Assembly: GCA_018610125.1 (NCBI GenBank) | Contig: JAHEOI010000111.1 | Span: 1-18,670 of the forward strand | Direction: 5' to 3' | DNA from: Verrucomicrobiota bacterium | GTDB taxonomy: Bacteria; Verrucomicrobiota; Verrucomicrobiia; Limisphaerales; JAHEOI01 | DNA: 18,670 nucleotides | Shown here: positions 1-7,165 of the stretch, piece by piece | Position numbering within the stretch: position 1 is the first letter of the stretch | Layout: every line of letters begins with the position of its first letter | The notes under the pieces: generated by a model | The model's database searches: none | Seen by the model: only the letters and a program-made list of their open reading frames with translations | Told to the model about the DNA's origin: nothing | Translations under genes and position numbers: made by a program

Positions 1-571
1 CGGCCCCCTCGAGCCGGTCGAGATGCTCCTGAGCGGCGCTCCGACCCAGGTAATCCGCCACGGGCTGGGCATCCAACGTTGCCGACATTACCACGAGCTT
101 TAAATCGGTTCTTTGAGCTTCCTGCAATCGCTTTGTGAGCGCCAGGGCCACATCGCTCAAGAGGTTTCGCTCGTGAAATTCGTCAAAGATGATTGCTCCG
201 ACGTTCGGGAGTAGCGGGGTGTTTTGGAGCCACCGTAAAAGGATCCCTTCAGTGACAAACGAGATGCGTGTCCCGAGGCTGGTGTGGTCCTCAAAGCGCA
301 CTTGATACCCGACTTCTTGTCCCAACCGGGTGCTTCGCTCCCATGCGACGCGCGAAGCAACCGTGCGTGCTGCAACGCGTCGGGGCTGGAGGACGATCAC
401 CTTCTGCTCCGGCTCAATGACCGAGCGGTTGCCGTCTCCGTCCAAGAGGATTTGAGGCACCTGCGTCGATTTTCCGGACCCGGTCGACGCAATCAAAACC
501 AAGCGATCGTGCTCGTTAACCGCTTGAATGATCTGCCCTTGGAGCTGCCAAATTGGAAGTTGCGTTGCCAA
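1..571 (-). CDS. hrpB: DEAH-box ATP-dependent RNA helicase, HrpB-like (N-terminal part, cut by window edge)
   Basis: Superfamily 2 helicase of the DEAH class, expected to use ATP to unwind or remodel RNA. The first 190 codons are visible: Walker A/motif I TGSGKST (residues 30-36), motif Ia QPRRVAA (62-68), a Ib-like GYQVRFED (88-95), motif II DEFHERN (130-136) and motif III SAT (163-165). DEFHER with a following ALAL segment, and a helicase core that begins at once without an N-terminal extension, favour HrpB over HrpA; the C-terminal half that would settle this lies outside. No ATG precedes the core. I chose TTG at 571 because AAGGAG (587-582) sits 9 bases upstream. An in-frame TTG at 589 is the alternative, but it overlaps that Shine-Dalgarno. 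It is divergent from the sugar kinase on the plus strand. The helicase call is secure; the subfamily is inferred. Confidence 0.85.
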   Translation of the reverse strand, partial: MATQLPIWQLQGQIIQAVNEHDRLVLIASTGSGKSTQVPQILLDGDGNRSVIEPEQKVIVLQPRRVAARTVASRVAWERSTRLGQEVGYQVRFEDHTSLGTRISFVTEGILLRWLQNTPLLPNVGAIIFDEFHERNLLSDVALALTKRLQEAQRTDLKLVVMSATLDAQPVADYLGRSAAQEHLDRLEGA

Positions 572-705
572 GCGTTCCCTCTCCTTCAACCGATAACAAT
601 TAACATGCCTTTCGCTTGCTTCAGCAAGGGGTTTTCTCCGACTTTACCGGTCCGGCTCGCTTTCCTGTGTTGACACCGGACATCCGTTTTGAGAATGCTG
701 AAATT

Positions 706-1791
706 ATGTCGATCGAAGTGAACGATGCGAATCAGTGCAAATACGATATCATGTCGCTTGGTGAATGCATGGTCCGTTTGTCTCCTCCGGGCCATGGGCG
801 TGTTGAATTCGCCAAGACGATGGAAGTGGATGTCGGGGGAGGGGAGTTCAATGTGGCTTATGCCTGCACGCGCCTTGGGCTGCGTGGCGGCTTCATTACC
901 AAGCTTCCCGACAATTCCGTAGGACGAATCATTTTGAACCATGCCCGAGCCATTGGCATGGATGCCTCTCACGTGGCGCTCCATAAATATGACGGCGTGG
1001 GGCGAACCGGGCGAGTCGGCCTGAACTTCACCGAGGTCGGCACCAGCGTTCGGGCGAGCTCGACCATGTATGATCGTGGCCATTCCTCAATCAGCGGTAT
1101 GAAAGCCGATGAGATCGACTGGCAGAATCTCTTCCATCGCGAAGGGGTGCGTTGGCTCCATACCGGGGGAATCTTGTCGTCGCTGTCCGAAACCACGCCG
1201 GAAGTCGTCAAGGCGGCGCTGAAAGGGGCTCGTGAAGCCGGCACGGTTACAAGCTACGACCTGAACTTTCGCGGCAAGCTTTGGAGCAGTGAGAAAGCGA
1301 TCTCAGTGACGAAGGAGCTCATGCCGTATGTCCAGGTCTTGATCGGCAATGAAGAAGATTTCCAAAAGGCCCTCGGATTCGAGGTCGAAGGGGTGGATGA
1401 AAACCTCTCAAAGCTGCCGGTGGAGAACTACAAGAAAATGGTCGAGAAGGTGGTCAAGACCTACCCCAACATCAAGGCGATCTGCACCACACTCCGTGAG
1501 GTCAAGAGCGGCCTGCTCAATAATTGGTCCGGGATCCTTTGGCACGACGGCCAGTTTTACGAGGCCCGCAAGTTTGAAGACCTCGAGATCGAGGACCGCG
1601 TCGGCGGCGGCGACGGCTTCTCGAGCGGGATCGCCTACGGCTTTATCTCGGGAATGGACCCTCAGGACATTGTCAACTTCGGTGCGGCGCATGGGGCGTT
1701 GCTGCAGACAACCCGCGGCGATACCTCACAAGTGACGCTGGATGAGGTGCTCGACGTCATGGGGGGCGGCAGCGCCCGCATCAAGCGGTGA
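706..1791 (+). CDS. PfkB-family carbohydrate kinase, 2-keto-3-deoxygluconate kinase-like
   Basis: Ribokinase/PfkB-fold kinase, 361 residues, which would phosphorylate a sugar or sugar acid at a terminal hydroxyl using ATP in the cytoplasm. The N-terminal glycine signature GGGEFNVA (44-51) and the C-terminal signature DRVGGGDGFSSG (297-308) with the catalytic base Asp303 are intact. The anion-hole segment is GGGD rather than the commoner GAGD. The overall pattern (LGECMVRLSPPG, YDLNFRGKLW) fits KDG kinases, but substrate cannot be read from sequence, so I give no symbol. ATG 706 was chosen because the conserved strand KYDIMSLGE starts 11 residues later. The frame is open back to 616, but that extension does not look conserved. 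No strong Shine-Dalgarno is visible; GAG at 691-693 is weak. It is convergent with yajQ and followed by a hairpin terminator. No KDG aldolase or isomerase gene is adjacent. Confidence 0.85.
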   Translation: MSIEVNDANQCKYDIMSLGECMVRLSPPGHGRVEFAKTMEVDVGGGEFNVAYACTRLGLRGGFITKLPDNSVGRIILNHARAIGMDASHVALHKYDGVGRTGRVGLNFTEVGTSVRASSTMYDRGHSSISGMKADEIDWQNLFHREGVRWLHTGGILSSLSETTPEVVKAALKGAREAGTVTSYDLNFRGKLWSSEKAISVTKELMPYVQVLIGNEEDFQKALGFEVEGVDENLSKLPVENYKKMVEKVVKTYPNIKAICTTLREVKSGLLNNWSGILWHDGQFYEARKFEDLEIEDRVGGGDGFSSGIAYGFISGMDPQDIVNFGAAHGALLQTTRGDTSQVTLDEVLDVMGGGSARIKR

Positions 1792-1853
1792 AGCCCTTAA
1801 ACCGACGCCCGGGGTCATATTGTTCTTTGCAACAATTCCTGCACGATAAAGAG

Positions 1854-1888
1854 AAGGGAATGAAGGGGCTGGCAGCCGCTTCTCCCTT
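1854..1888. terminator. Hairpin, probable bidirectional terminator between the sugar kinase and yajQ
   Basis: Arms AAGGG (1854-1858), GAAG (1862-1865) and GGCT (1867-1870) pair with AGCC (1874-1877), CTTC (1879-1882) and CCCTT (1884-1888), around a GGC loop with two small internal mismatches. It lies between two convergent genes. The plus-strand downstream tract is only TTTG then CTTG; on the minus strand it is CTCTTTA. The T runs are short, so efficiency is uncertain, but position and stem length support termination in both directions. Confidence 0.6.
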
Positions 1889-1937
1889 TGCTTGTCCGTG
1901 GAGGAACTTTTGCAAACGTTGATAGATTTCTTTGCAG

Positions 1938-1974
1938 AGGGAGTAGTAACCGGTACAGGGCGGTTTTACTCCCT
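1938..1974 (-). terminator. Strong hairpin overlapping the yajQ stop codon, possible terminator
   Basis: AGGGAGTA (1938-1945) pairs perfectly with TACTCCCT (1967-1974), and AACCG (1948-1952) with CGGTT (1961-1965), leaving an 8-base loop. The hairpin begins inside the last yajQ codons and includes the stop. Downstream on the minus strand is not T-rich, so it could instead be an mRNA 3'-end stabiliser or act together with the second hairpin at 1854-1888. Confidence 0.45.
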
Positions 1975-2451
1975 GAAGTTTTGGAAATCGAGGGCCACCG
2001 GGAAATCATGCTCTTTGACGGCTTGGATCGCGGATTGGAGGTCGTCGCGATTTTTTCCGGAGACCCGGACGGTGTTGTGCTGCACTTGGGGGTGGACCTT
2101 GATCTTCTTGTCGCGAATCACCTTCGCGATTTTTTTGGCCATTTCCGGTTCGAGTCCTTGCTTGATAGTGATCGTCTGACGGGCTTGGCCGGTGGGGGAG
2201 ATAGTCGGCTCGCCTTGGGTGACGTTCTTGAGACTTGAGAGGCGCTTGGCGAGCTTGCCGATCACCAGCTCGACCAGCGGTTGCAATTTGTGCTTGTCTT
2301 CGCTGAACAGATGGATGGCGTCTTTATCGAGCGAAATTTCCGCCTTGATTCCTTTGAAGTCAAAACGGTTGGCCAGCTCTTTTTGCGCCTGGTGAACGGC
2401 GTTGGAGACTTCCATCGAGTCTACTTCGGAAACGATATCGAACGACGGCAT
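1966..2451 (-). CDS. yajQ: YajQ family nucleotide-binding protein (UPF0234)
   Basis: Small cytoplasmic protein of 161 residues, the usual length for YajQ. Family members have two ferredoxin-like halves; homologues have been reported to bind nucleotides or RNA, and in Xanthomonas cyclic di-GMP, but a general role is not settled. The hallmark N-terminus PSFDIVSEVD is followed by ANRFDFKG, then the second-half segments KQGLEPEMAKKIAKVI and VRVSGKNRDDLQ, ending in LDFQNFR. I start at ATG 2451 because the conserved family N-terminus begins exactly there; the frame stays open upstream to 2520 but that stretch is not family sequence. It is the last gene of the minus-strand lemA-M48-TPR run, about 135 bases after the TPR gene, and ends in a hairpin that overlaps its stop codon. 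Confidence 0.92.
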   Translation of the reverse strand: MPSFDIVSEVDSMEVSNAVHQAQKELANRFDFKGIKAEISLDKDAIHLFSEDKHKLQPLVELVIGKLAKRLSSLKNVTQGEPTISPTGQARQTITIKQGLEPEMAKKIAKVIRDKKIKVHPQVQHNTVRVSGKNRDDLQSAIQAVKEHDFPVALDFQNFRE

Positions 2452-2585
2452 ACCGATTAACAGTAGGAGACATAACGGGCGTGTTCCAATGGGAATTTTA
2501 CAGAAGTGGCGGGCAATCAAAGAAAAGTCAATTCAGGGGCGCGGCATGATTGGATCCGGAAGCCCTTATCCGAGGCGCCTTTGCC

Positions 2586-3365
2586 TTACCCGCGCTGCTG
2601 GAGCTCACGGAGGCGTTTCTGGGCTCGCTCAACCCACTCCCGTTCCCGGTCTTGGGCAAACTGAGGGAGGTTGGCATTGTCGGCGATGACCTCATTGAGA
2701 AGCTCTCGGGCTTGCTGATTGCTCCCCTGTCGGAGGTAAAGCTCGGCAAGGCGAACGCGGGCACGGTCGTAGCAATGGTTTTCGAGCACTCTTTGCCAAG
2801 TCTTGATTGCCGCTTGCGGTTCTCCGATTGATTCGAAGGTTTCGGCGAGGGCCATCATTGTGTGGCCATATTCGTGCTTTGGCTTCTCTCGGCAAACGGC
2901 CTCAAGCCACGGTTGGGCTTCGGAGGGGCGATTTTGCCGGACCAAACAGCGTCCAAGGCGGGCTTGAATGTCCAAGTCCTCTTGGTCCCGTTCGTAAGCG
3001 GCTCGGTAGCACTCCTCGGCCTTTTTGAGGTCGCCATCTTCGGCGTAGACATCTCCAAGCTGTGAGTGAAGATGCGCTTTATCGAGATCTTCAATTCGCG
3101 CTTGCAGGTCTTCAATTCGCTCTTGAGAGGGGGCCGGCGGGACGGTGCCGCCGCCGGAAACGCCCGCTGTCGCAAAAGCGGCACGATAGACCATAACGAA
3201 GTAGATCGCCGCGGCGACCGGGGAAAAGAAAAAGATCGCCACAGCCCAGACCCAAGCTTCACGTCGGATTGCATCCACAAGCATCCATACTTGAAATCCG
3301 ATCAAGATTGCCAGCAATACCAGGTTAAGCAGGTCGTTAAAATGAACGGCAGCTAACAGCGACAT
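2586..3365 (-). CDS. Membrane-anchored TPR-repeat protein
   Basis: Protein of 259 residues with two hydrophobic segments near the N-terminus (about 10-30 and 40-62) separated by DAIRREAWVW, an arrangement like the small PLDc_N-type membrane domain. A Ser/Gly/Pro linker and a charged helix follow, then about four TPR-like repeats (about 100-245; for instance LGDVYAEDGDLKKAEECYRAA), ending in an Arg/Glu-rich helix. The TPR part probably serves as a cytoplasmic scaffold; no catalytic residues are seen. Start chosen at ATG 3365, which places the first membrane segment at the normal distance. The frame is open to an ATG at 3455 that overlaps the end of the upstream M48 gene by 8 bases and would allow translational coupling. 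Its place after lemA and the peptidase suggests a role with them; that is inference. Confidence 0.75.
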   Translation of the reverse strand: MSLLAAVHFNDLLNLVLLAILIGFQVWMLVDAIRREAWVWAVAIFFFSPVAAAIYFVMVYRAAFATAGVSGGGTVPPAPSQERIEDLQARIEDLDKAHLHSQLGDVYAEDGDLKKAEECYRAAYERDQEDLDIQARLGRCLVRQNRPSEAQPWLEAVCREKPKHEYGHTMMALAETFESIGEPQAAIKTWQRVLENHCYDRARVRLAELYLRQGSNQQARELLNEVIADNANLPQFAQDREREWVERAQKRLRELQQRG

Positions 3366-3447
3366 AACAAACTCGCTTTCCGGCTTTAAGATAGGCTTGA
3401 ATTGGGAAATTGCCAAATAGGAATCACCGGAATCACGACTCCCCCTA

Positions 3448-5505
3448 TCAAGCATTCTTGACGAAGGGAGGTACCGGACAGCCTAAGTGGTCGGCAATCG
3501 CCCGTAAAAGCTGCGCTTCCTTTTGCCGAACCAGACCGTCGGCGGCCACGGCATAGGCGAGCGCTTTAAGGATCCGTTTTTGAACCCGGGCTGTTGCCAA
3601 CGAAACCGTATCCAAGGCGGTGTCAATCTGATCGAGCCGACAATCTTTCAACTCAAGGAGTTGTAGTTGGGGATGGGAAAGACCAAGCTGTTGCGTTCCC
3701 TCGTTGAAGGCTCGGTTAATGCTCGCGGCATCTTTGTGACCCAGATGGGCCATTGCCGAAAGGAGGATGCGGCATTCTTGAATCAGGCCTCGGACACTGT
3801 GGTAGTGGGCAAGTTGTCGTTTCTTTTCCCGTCCAAATTCAGGGTCCAGGTGATGCCGTAACACCTTCTCGAGGACATATTCAAAGAGGTCCATTTGCTC
3901 GTCGGCCTCGATCAATGCTCGAATATCGGATCGAAAGCGATCGTATTGGTTTGAGGAGAGCTCGCGCAAGGTCGGTAACGCGAGATCGATCAAGCTGAGC
4001 TTATGTTGCGGCGGGAGCTGACGGACTTGCGGCAGCAGTCGCTGAGCTTCCTGGAGCATGGCGGGAATGGCTTGCCGCTTCAGCGCTTGAAGCTGGGTGT
4101 CTCGAACGGTCTCTTCAGAGCTCAGGAGCAGGCAATAGACAATCGCGCAGGCGCCGAACGGATCTCGTACGGCCTCCCTGATTGTTGCGGGGAGGGAGCC
4201 CATCAACTCGGCTGCGTAGTCGAGATGGCGGTTGTTCGGCGAGCCGATGCTCGGAAGGACACTGTCGACATGCACTGGAATTTCACTCGATTCCGCCTCC
4301 GTTTGACTTTGGGATGGTGTCAACGGTGTTGCCGGCGCCGCCCGTGGGTCTTCTCCCTGAGCGAAGCCGGCGAAGGCTTCGGCTTCGGCGGTTTCGGACT
4401 GTCTCTCCGAGCCCCTGGCGGATTTGCCGGGAGGCTCGGCCATGCTAAATACCCCATTAAACTCCGGATCGATAGCCCGGATTCGCTCGGTCAAGGGCGG
4501 ATGAGTCGAAAACCACCGGCTCCAGCTTCCTTTAAGGGCATTGCCGAAAAACAGGTGACTCGCTTCTTCGGCGTTTGGCGAATTGACCTGTGAGCCGTCG
4601 AGCAATCCTCCGATTCTCTTAAGGGCGCTGCTCATGCCCGAAGGATTTCGGGTAAACTGGACCGCCGCCGCGTCGGCCAGGAATTCGCGCTGACGTGAGA
4701 CAGCACTCTTGATTAGCTTCCCGAAGAAGACACCGATGGAGCCGATAATAAGGAGGGCGAGTCCAAGCAGCAGGATAGGAACCCCGCCCCCACGGTCCCG
4801 ACCTCCTGCGGACCCGCCATGGCCCCTCAAAACAGACCCGTGCAGCACGATGCGACCTATGATGGCCAGCCCGATAATCCCTGCCAGAATCCCCATCAAG
4901 CGAATGTTCAAGCGCATATCGCCGTTAAGGATATGGCTGAACTCGTGACCGATGACTGCCTGGAGCTCTTCGCGATTAAATGTCTCAAGGGCGCCCCGGG
5001 TCACCGCAATGGCTGCGTTGGTTGGCGTGGTGCCGGCGGCAAACGCATTAATGCCGGGCTCTTGATCGAGGACGTACAGATCGGGGACCGGCGTGCCGGA
5101 GGCAATGGCCATCTCCTCGACGACGTTGAGCAAGCGACGCTCGTCCGGATCGTTCGTGCCGGGATTGACCGGACGTCCCCCGAGCATTTCAGCGACAGCG
5201 CTTCCGCCTTTCGAAAGCTGAATGGCTTTAATGCCGGCGCCTGTCCCGACCACCACGCCGACACCAAGAGTCACCCATGCGATAAGTCCCGGGTCCCAGA
5301 AGTCCTGCCACGAATCGGGGAGCGAAATCGAAATCGCCGACCGCTCGGACGTCCGCCCGTGAGCGGACTCATTGGCAGTGAACACAAGCGCGCACACGAA
5401 GTAGATCGCAAACCAGATCAAAAAAAGGGCAACGACAAACCAGAGGACGAGCCATTTCGTTTTACTCCGGGCTTTATCCTGTTGCTCGAAGAAGTCCATT
5501 GGCAT
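3448..5505 (-). CDS. M48 family membrane zinc metallopeptidase with long C-terminal extension
   Basis: HtpX-like integral membrane peptidase, 685 residues against roughly 290 for HtpX. Membrane segments lie at about 17-43, 74-97, 204-223 and 243-263. The zinc motif HEFSH (187-191) and third ligand Glu274 in REFLADAAAVQF are intact, as is the NAFAAG substrate-strand segment (153-158), so it should be active. Family members degrade or trim membrane proteins. After the peptidase domain (to about 350) comes a Ser/Glu/Pro-rich linker (about 355-410) and a 270-residue helical region. Its final segment, AYAVAADGLVRQKEAQLLRAI, resembles TerB-type helical domains, which I hold only tentatively. ATG 5505 has GGGAG (5518-5514) 8 bases upstream; ATG 5499 is two codons in. 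It follows lemA by 39 bases, a recurring pairing in bacteria, and precedes the TPR gene. Confidence 0.9.
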   Translation of the reverse strand: MPMDFFEQQDKARSKTKWLVLWFVVALFLIWFAIYFVCALVFTANESAHGRTSERSAISISLPDSWQDFWDPGLIAWVTLGVGVVVGTGAGIKAIQLSKGGSAVAEMLGGRPVNPGTNDPDERRLLNVVEEMAIASGTPVPDLYVLDQEPGINAFAAGTTPTNAAIAVTRGALETFNREELQAVIGHEFSHILNGDMRLNIRLMGILAGIIGLAIIGRIVLHGSVLRGHGGSAGGRDRGGGVPILLLGLALLIIGSIGVFFGKLIKSAVSRQREFLADAAAVQFTRNPSGMSSALKRIGGLLDGSQVNSPNAEEASHLFFGNALKGSWSRWFSTHPPLTERIRAIDPEFNGVFSMAEPPGKSARGSERQSETAEAEAFAGFAQGEDPRAAPATPLTPSQSQTEAESSEIPVHVDSVLPSIGSPNNRHLDYAAELMGSLPATIREAVRDPFGACAIVYCLLLSSEETVRDTQLQALKRQAIPAMLQEAQRLLPQVRQLPPQHKLSLIDLALPTLRELSSNQYDRFRSDIRALIEADEQMDLFEYVLEKVLRHHLDPEFGREKKRQLAHYHSVRGLIQECRILLSAMAHLGHKDAASINRAFNEGTQQLGLSHPQLQLLELKDCRLDQIDTALDTVSLATARVQKRILKALAYAVAADGLVRQKEAQLLRAIADHLGCPVPPFVKNA

Positions 5506-5544
5506 GGCTGAGTCTCCCGGAAATGACGCGTTTCGGTTTCGCGG

Positions 5545-6153
5545 TTACGAGAAGGAGACTTGGGGGGCCTCCTTTTGCTCTTCGTCTTCAATGACGAATG
5601 GCTCTGCCGGCCCAAAGTTGCCCATAGCCGCGATGACATTGGTCGGGATCTTCTCGCGCGCTGTGTTATAGCTCATCACCGCGTCATTGTAGGCCTGTCG
5701 CGAAAATGCCACCTTGTTTTCGGTGGAGGTGAGCTCTTCCATGAGCTGCGACATCGTCTGATTGGCCTTGAGGTCGGGATACGATTCGGCCAATGCAAAG
5801 AATTGTCCCATTGAGCCCCGGAGACCCATTTCGGCGCCGGCAAGCTCCTTCATCGAGGTGGACTCGCCCGGGTTCTGTGCCGCTTTGTCGGCGGCTGATG
5901 CGGCGGCGTTGCGGGCCTCAATGACGTTCTGCAATGTTTGCTGCTCGTGCTTGAGATACCCCTTCGCAGTCTCGACGAGGTTGGGGATGAGATCGTAACG
6001 CCGTTTGAGCTGAACATCAATTTGGGAGTACGCATTCTTGAAGCGATTGCGCAAGGTAACGAGGCGGTTGTAGCCGCGGATCAGCATGATGAGCGGCACG
6101 GCGATGACCACCGCGACGATAGCTGCCACAATAAGGATGGTTGACCAATTCAT
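5545..6153 (-). CDS. lemA: LemA family membrane protein
   Basis: LemA-family protein of 202 residues: one N-terminal membrane anchor (about 4-26) followed by a helical-bundle domain. The hallmark QIDVQLKRRYDLIPNLVET (44-62) is present, as is a later AYNDAVMSYNTAREKIP segment typical of the family. The tail is acidic (EDEEQKE). The biochemical role of LemA proteins is not established. ATG 6153 was chosen over the longer frame to 6210 because AAAGGA (6166-6161) lies 7 bases upstream and the anchor begins at once. It heads the lemA-M48-TPR-yajQ set and is 39 bases from the peptidase, so co-transcription is likely. A candidate promoter lies just upstream. Confidence 0.92.
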   Translation of the reverse strand: MNWSTILIVAAIVAVVIAVPLIMLIRGYNRLVTLRNRFKNAYSQIDVQLKRRYDLIPNLVETAKGYLKHEQQTLQNVIEARNAAASAADKAAQNPGESTSMKELAGAEMGLRGSMGQFFALAESYPDLKANQTMSQLMEELTSTENKVAFSRQAYNDAVMSYNTAREKIPTNVIAAMGNFGPAEPFVIEDEEQKEAPQVSFS

Positions 6154-6181
6154 AAGTGCGTCCTTTGATGATGCTTGGATG

Positions 6182-6210
6182 ACATTACGGCATTGGGCTC
6201 GTTTTGACAA
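6182..6210 (-). promoter_or_regulatory. Candidate sigma70-type promoter for lemA
   Basis: Read on the minus strand, TTGTCA (6210-6205, five of six to consensus) is followed after exactly 17 bases by TAATGT (6187-6182, three of six). It ends 28 bases before the lemA start and would give a short leader holding the AAAGGA ribosome binding site. The -10 is weak and the sigma factor preferences of this organism are unknown. Confidence 0.4.
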
Positions 6211-6304
6211 AGAGGAAAGGCCTTCTAAGGCACTCTCGGAGGGGAGGGGGAATTTTTCCCGCGAAAGGCGCGAATAAAGAGGGGATAACTCAAGCGGTGC
6301 TCCG

Positions 6305-7117
6305 CTATATGAACGGTCGAGGTGCCGTATTGTAGGCTTGACCGGCCGCGACGGAAATGAAACCCATGTCGGGATATCGAAGCGCGGTCAACTTGCCGCC
6401 GTAGACGCAACCGGTATCGATGTTAATGGTTTTATTTGTCAAAACCGGGTCTATTGCCGGCGTGTGACCGTACACGACGAGGGCCTCGCCGGCATAATCG
6501 GTGGTCCAGGTTAGGCGCTTAGGAAGACCGTATTCATCCGTTTCATTTTTTGACGGACCATAGACGGTGAAGGCGAAGATTTCGGGGGATTGTTTCCCAA
6601 GCATCCAAGCTTGAATGCCGGCGTGAGCAACGACAAGCCGTCCATGGTCAAGAATATGATGGTCGTTTAACGATTCAAGAAACCGGGTCACTTCGCCAAG
6701 CCAGTCGTGAGGTTCCTCGGACAATTGGTCCAGAGTGATTCGAAGGCCTTTCGTCACCTTGACCGGCTCGCCTTTCAGATAGCGAAGCAGCTCGGCATCC
6801 CGGTTGCCAAGCACCGGGATAGCAAGTCCCTCATAGAACAGCCGCATCATGAGCCTCAATACGGCCGCGATCTTGGGACCGCGATCCACCAGATCGCCCA
6901 CAAAGAGTAATTTCCGGTCGGACCGGCACCGGACCGTGAAGTCATTGCGTACCGTCGTGCCGAGCTTTTCCAGTAAGGCAAGCAATTCATCCCAGCACCC
7001 ATGGACGTCCCCGATAATATCGAACGGACCGGGCTCATAACTCAGGTCCTTCGGATAGGGCTTGAAGTCGGTCGTTGGCTGATTCTGCTTGCCGGAATCC
7101 ATGGATCTCAATCCCAT
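6305..7117 (-). CDS. PPP-family metallophosphoesterase, PrpE/Pnkp-phosphatase-like, with altered catalytic histidine
   Basis: Calcineurin-like phosphoesterase of 270 residues, closest in pattern to the phosphatase domain of bacterial Pnkp and the PrpE-type diadenosine tetraphosphatases. Metal-site motifs GDVHG (36-40), GDLVDRG (74-80), AHAG (164-167) and VYGHTP (215-220) are intact, and the family tail NIDTGCVYGGKLTALRYP is present. Two positions are odd: the third signature reads GNRD (104-107) where the family has GNHD or GNHE, and KGL (123-125) where Pnkp/PrpE relatives have HGL. The first normally supplies the catalytic acid histidine, so activity may be lost or changed. ATG 7117 has AGGG 9 bases upstream; ATG 7102 is an equally good alternative with GGGA. 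It follows pheA by 48 bases, probably as the last gene of the rpmH run. Physiological substrate unknown. Confidence 0.85.
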   Translation of the reverse strand: MGLRSMDSGKQNQPTTDFKPYPKDLSYEPGPFDIIGDVHGCWDELLALLEKLGTTVRNDFTVRCRSDRKLLFVGDLVDRGPKIAAVLRLMMRLFYEGLAIPVLGNRDAELLRYLKGEPVKVTKGLRITLDQLSEEPHDWLGEVTRFLESLNDHHILDHGRLVVAHAGIQAWMLGKQSPEIFAFTVYGPSKNETDEYGLPKRLTWTTDYAGEALVVYGHTPAIDPVLTNKTINIDTGCVYGGKLTALRYPDMGFISVAAGQAYNTAPRPFI

Positions 7118-7165
7118 CAGGGAGGACCCTATAGTAAGCGCCGCCTTCCCTGAGAGGGTGACAGG

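Noticed and set aside
670..708. TTGACA (670-675) upstream of the sugar kinase as a promoter
   Set aside because: The hexamer matches -35 perfectly, but the -10 position after 17 bases (GAATGC) does not fit, and transcription would begin at the ATG itself.
4003..4593. 196-codon plus-strand ORF opposite the M48 peptidase gene
   Set aside because: Antisense shadow of the peptidase linker and helical region, with no family features or ribosome binding site.
4819..5511. 230-codon plus-strand ORF opposite the M48 peptidase gene
   Set aside because: It is fully antisense to a well-supported membrane peptidase, has no recognisable motif, and its composition (many Arg, Gly, Pro, His) is that of a reversed coding strand.
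6240..6265. GGGAA/TTCCC hairpin after the phosphatase gene as a terminator
   Set aside because: A five-pair stem with a 3-base loop and no following T run; too weak to call.
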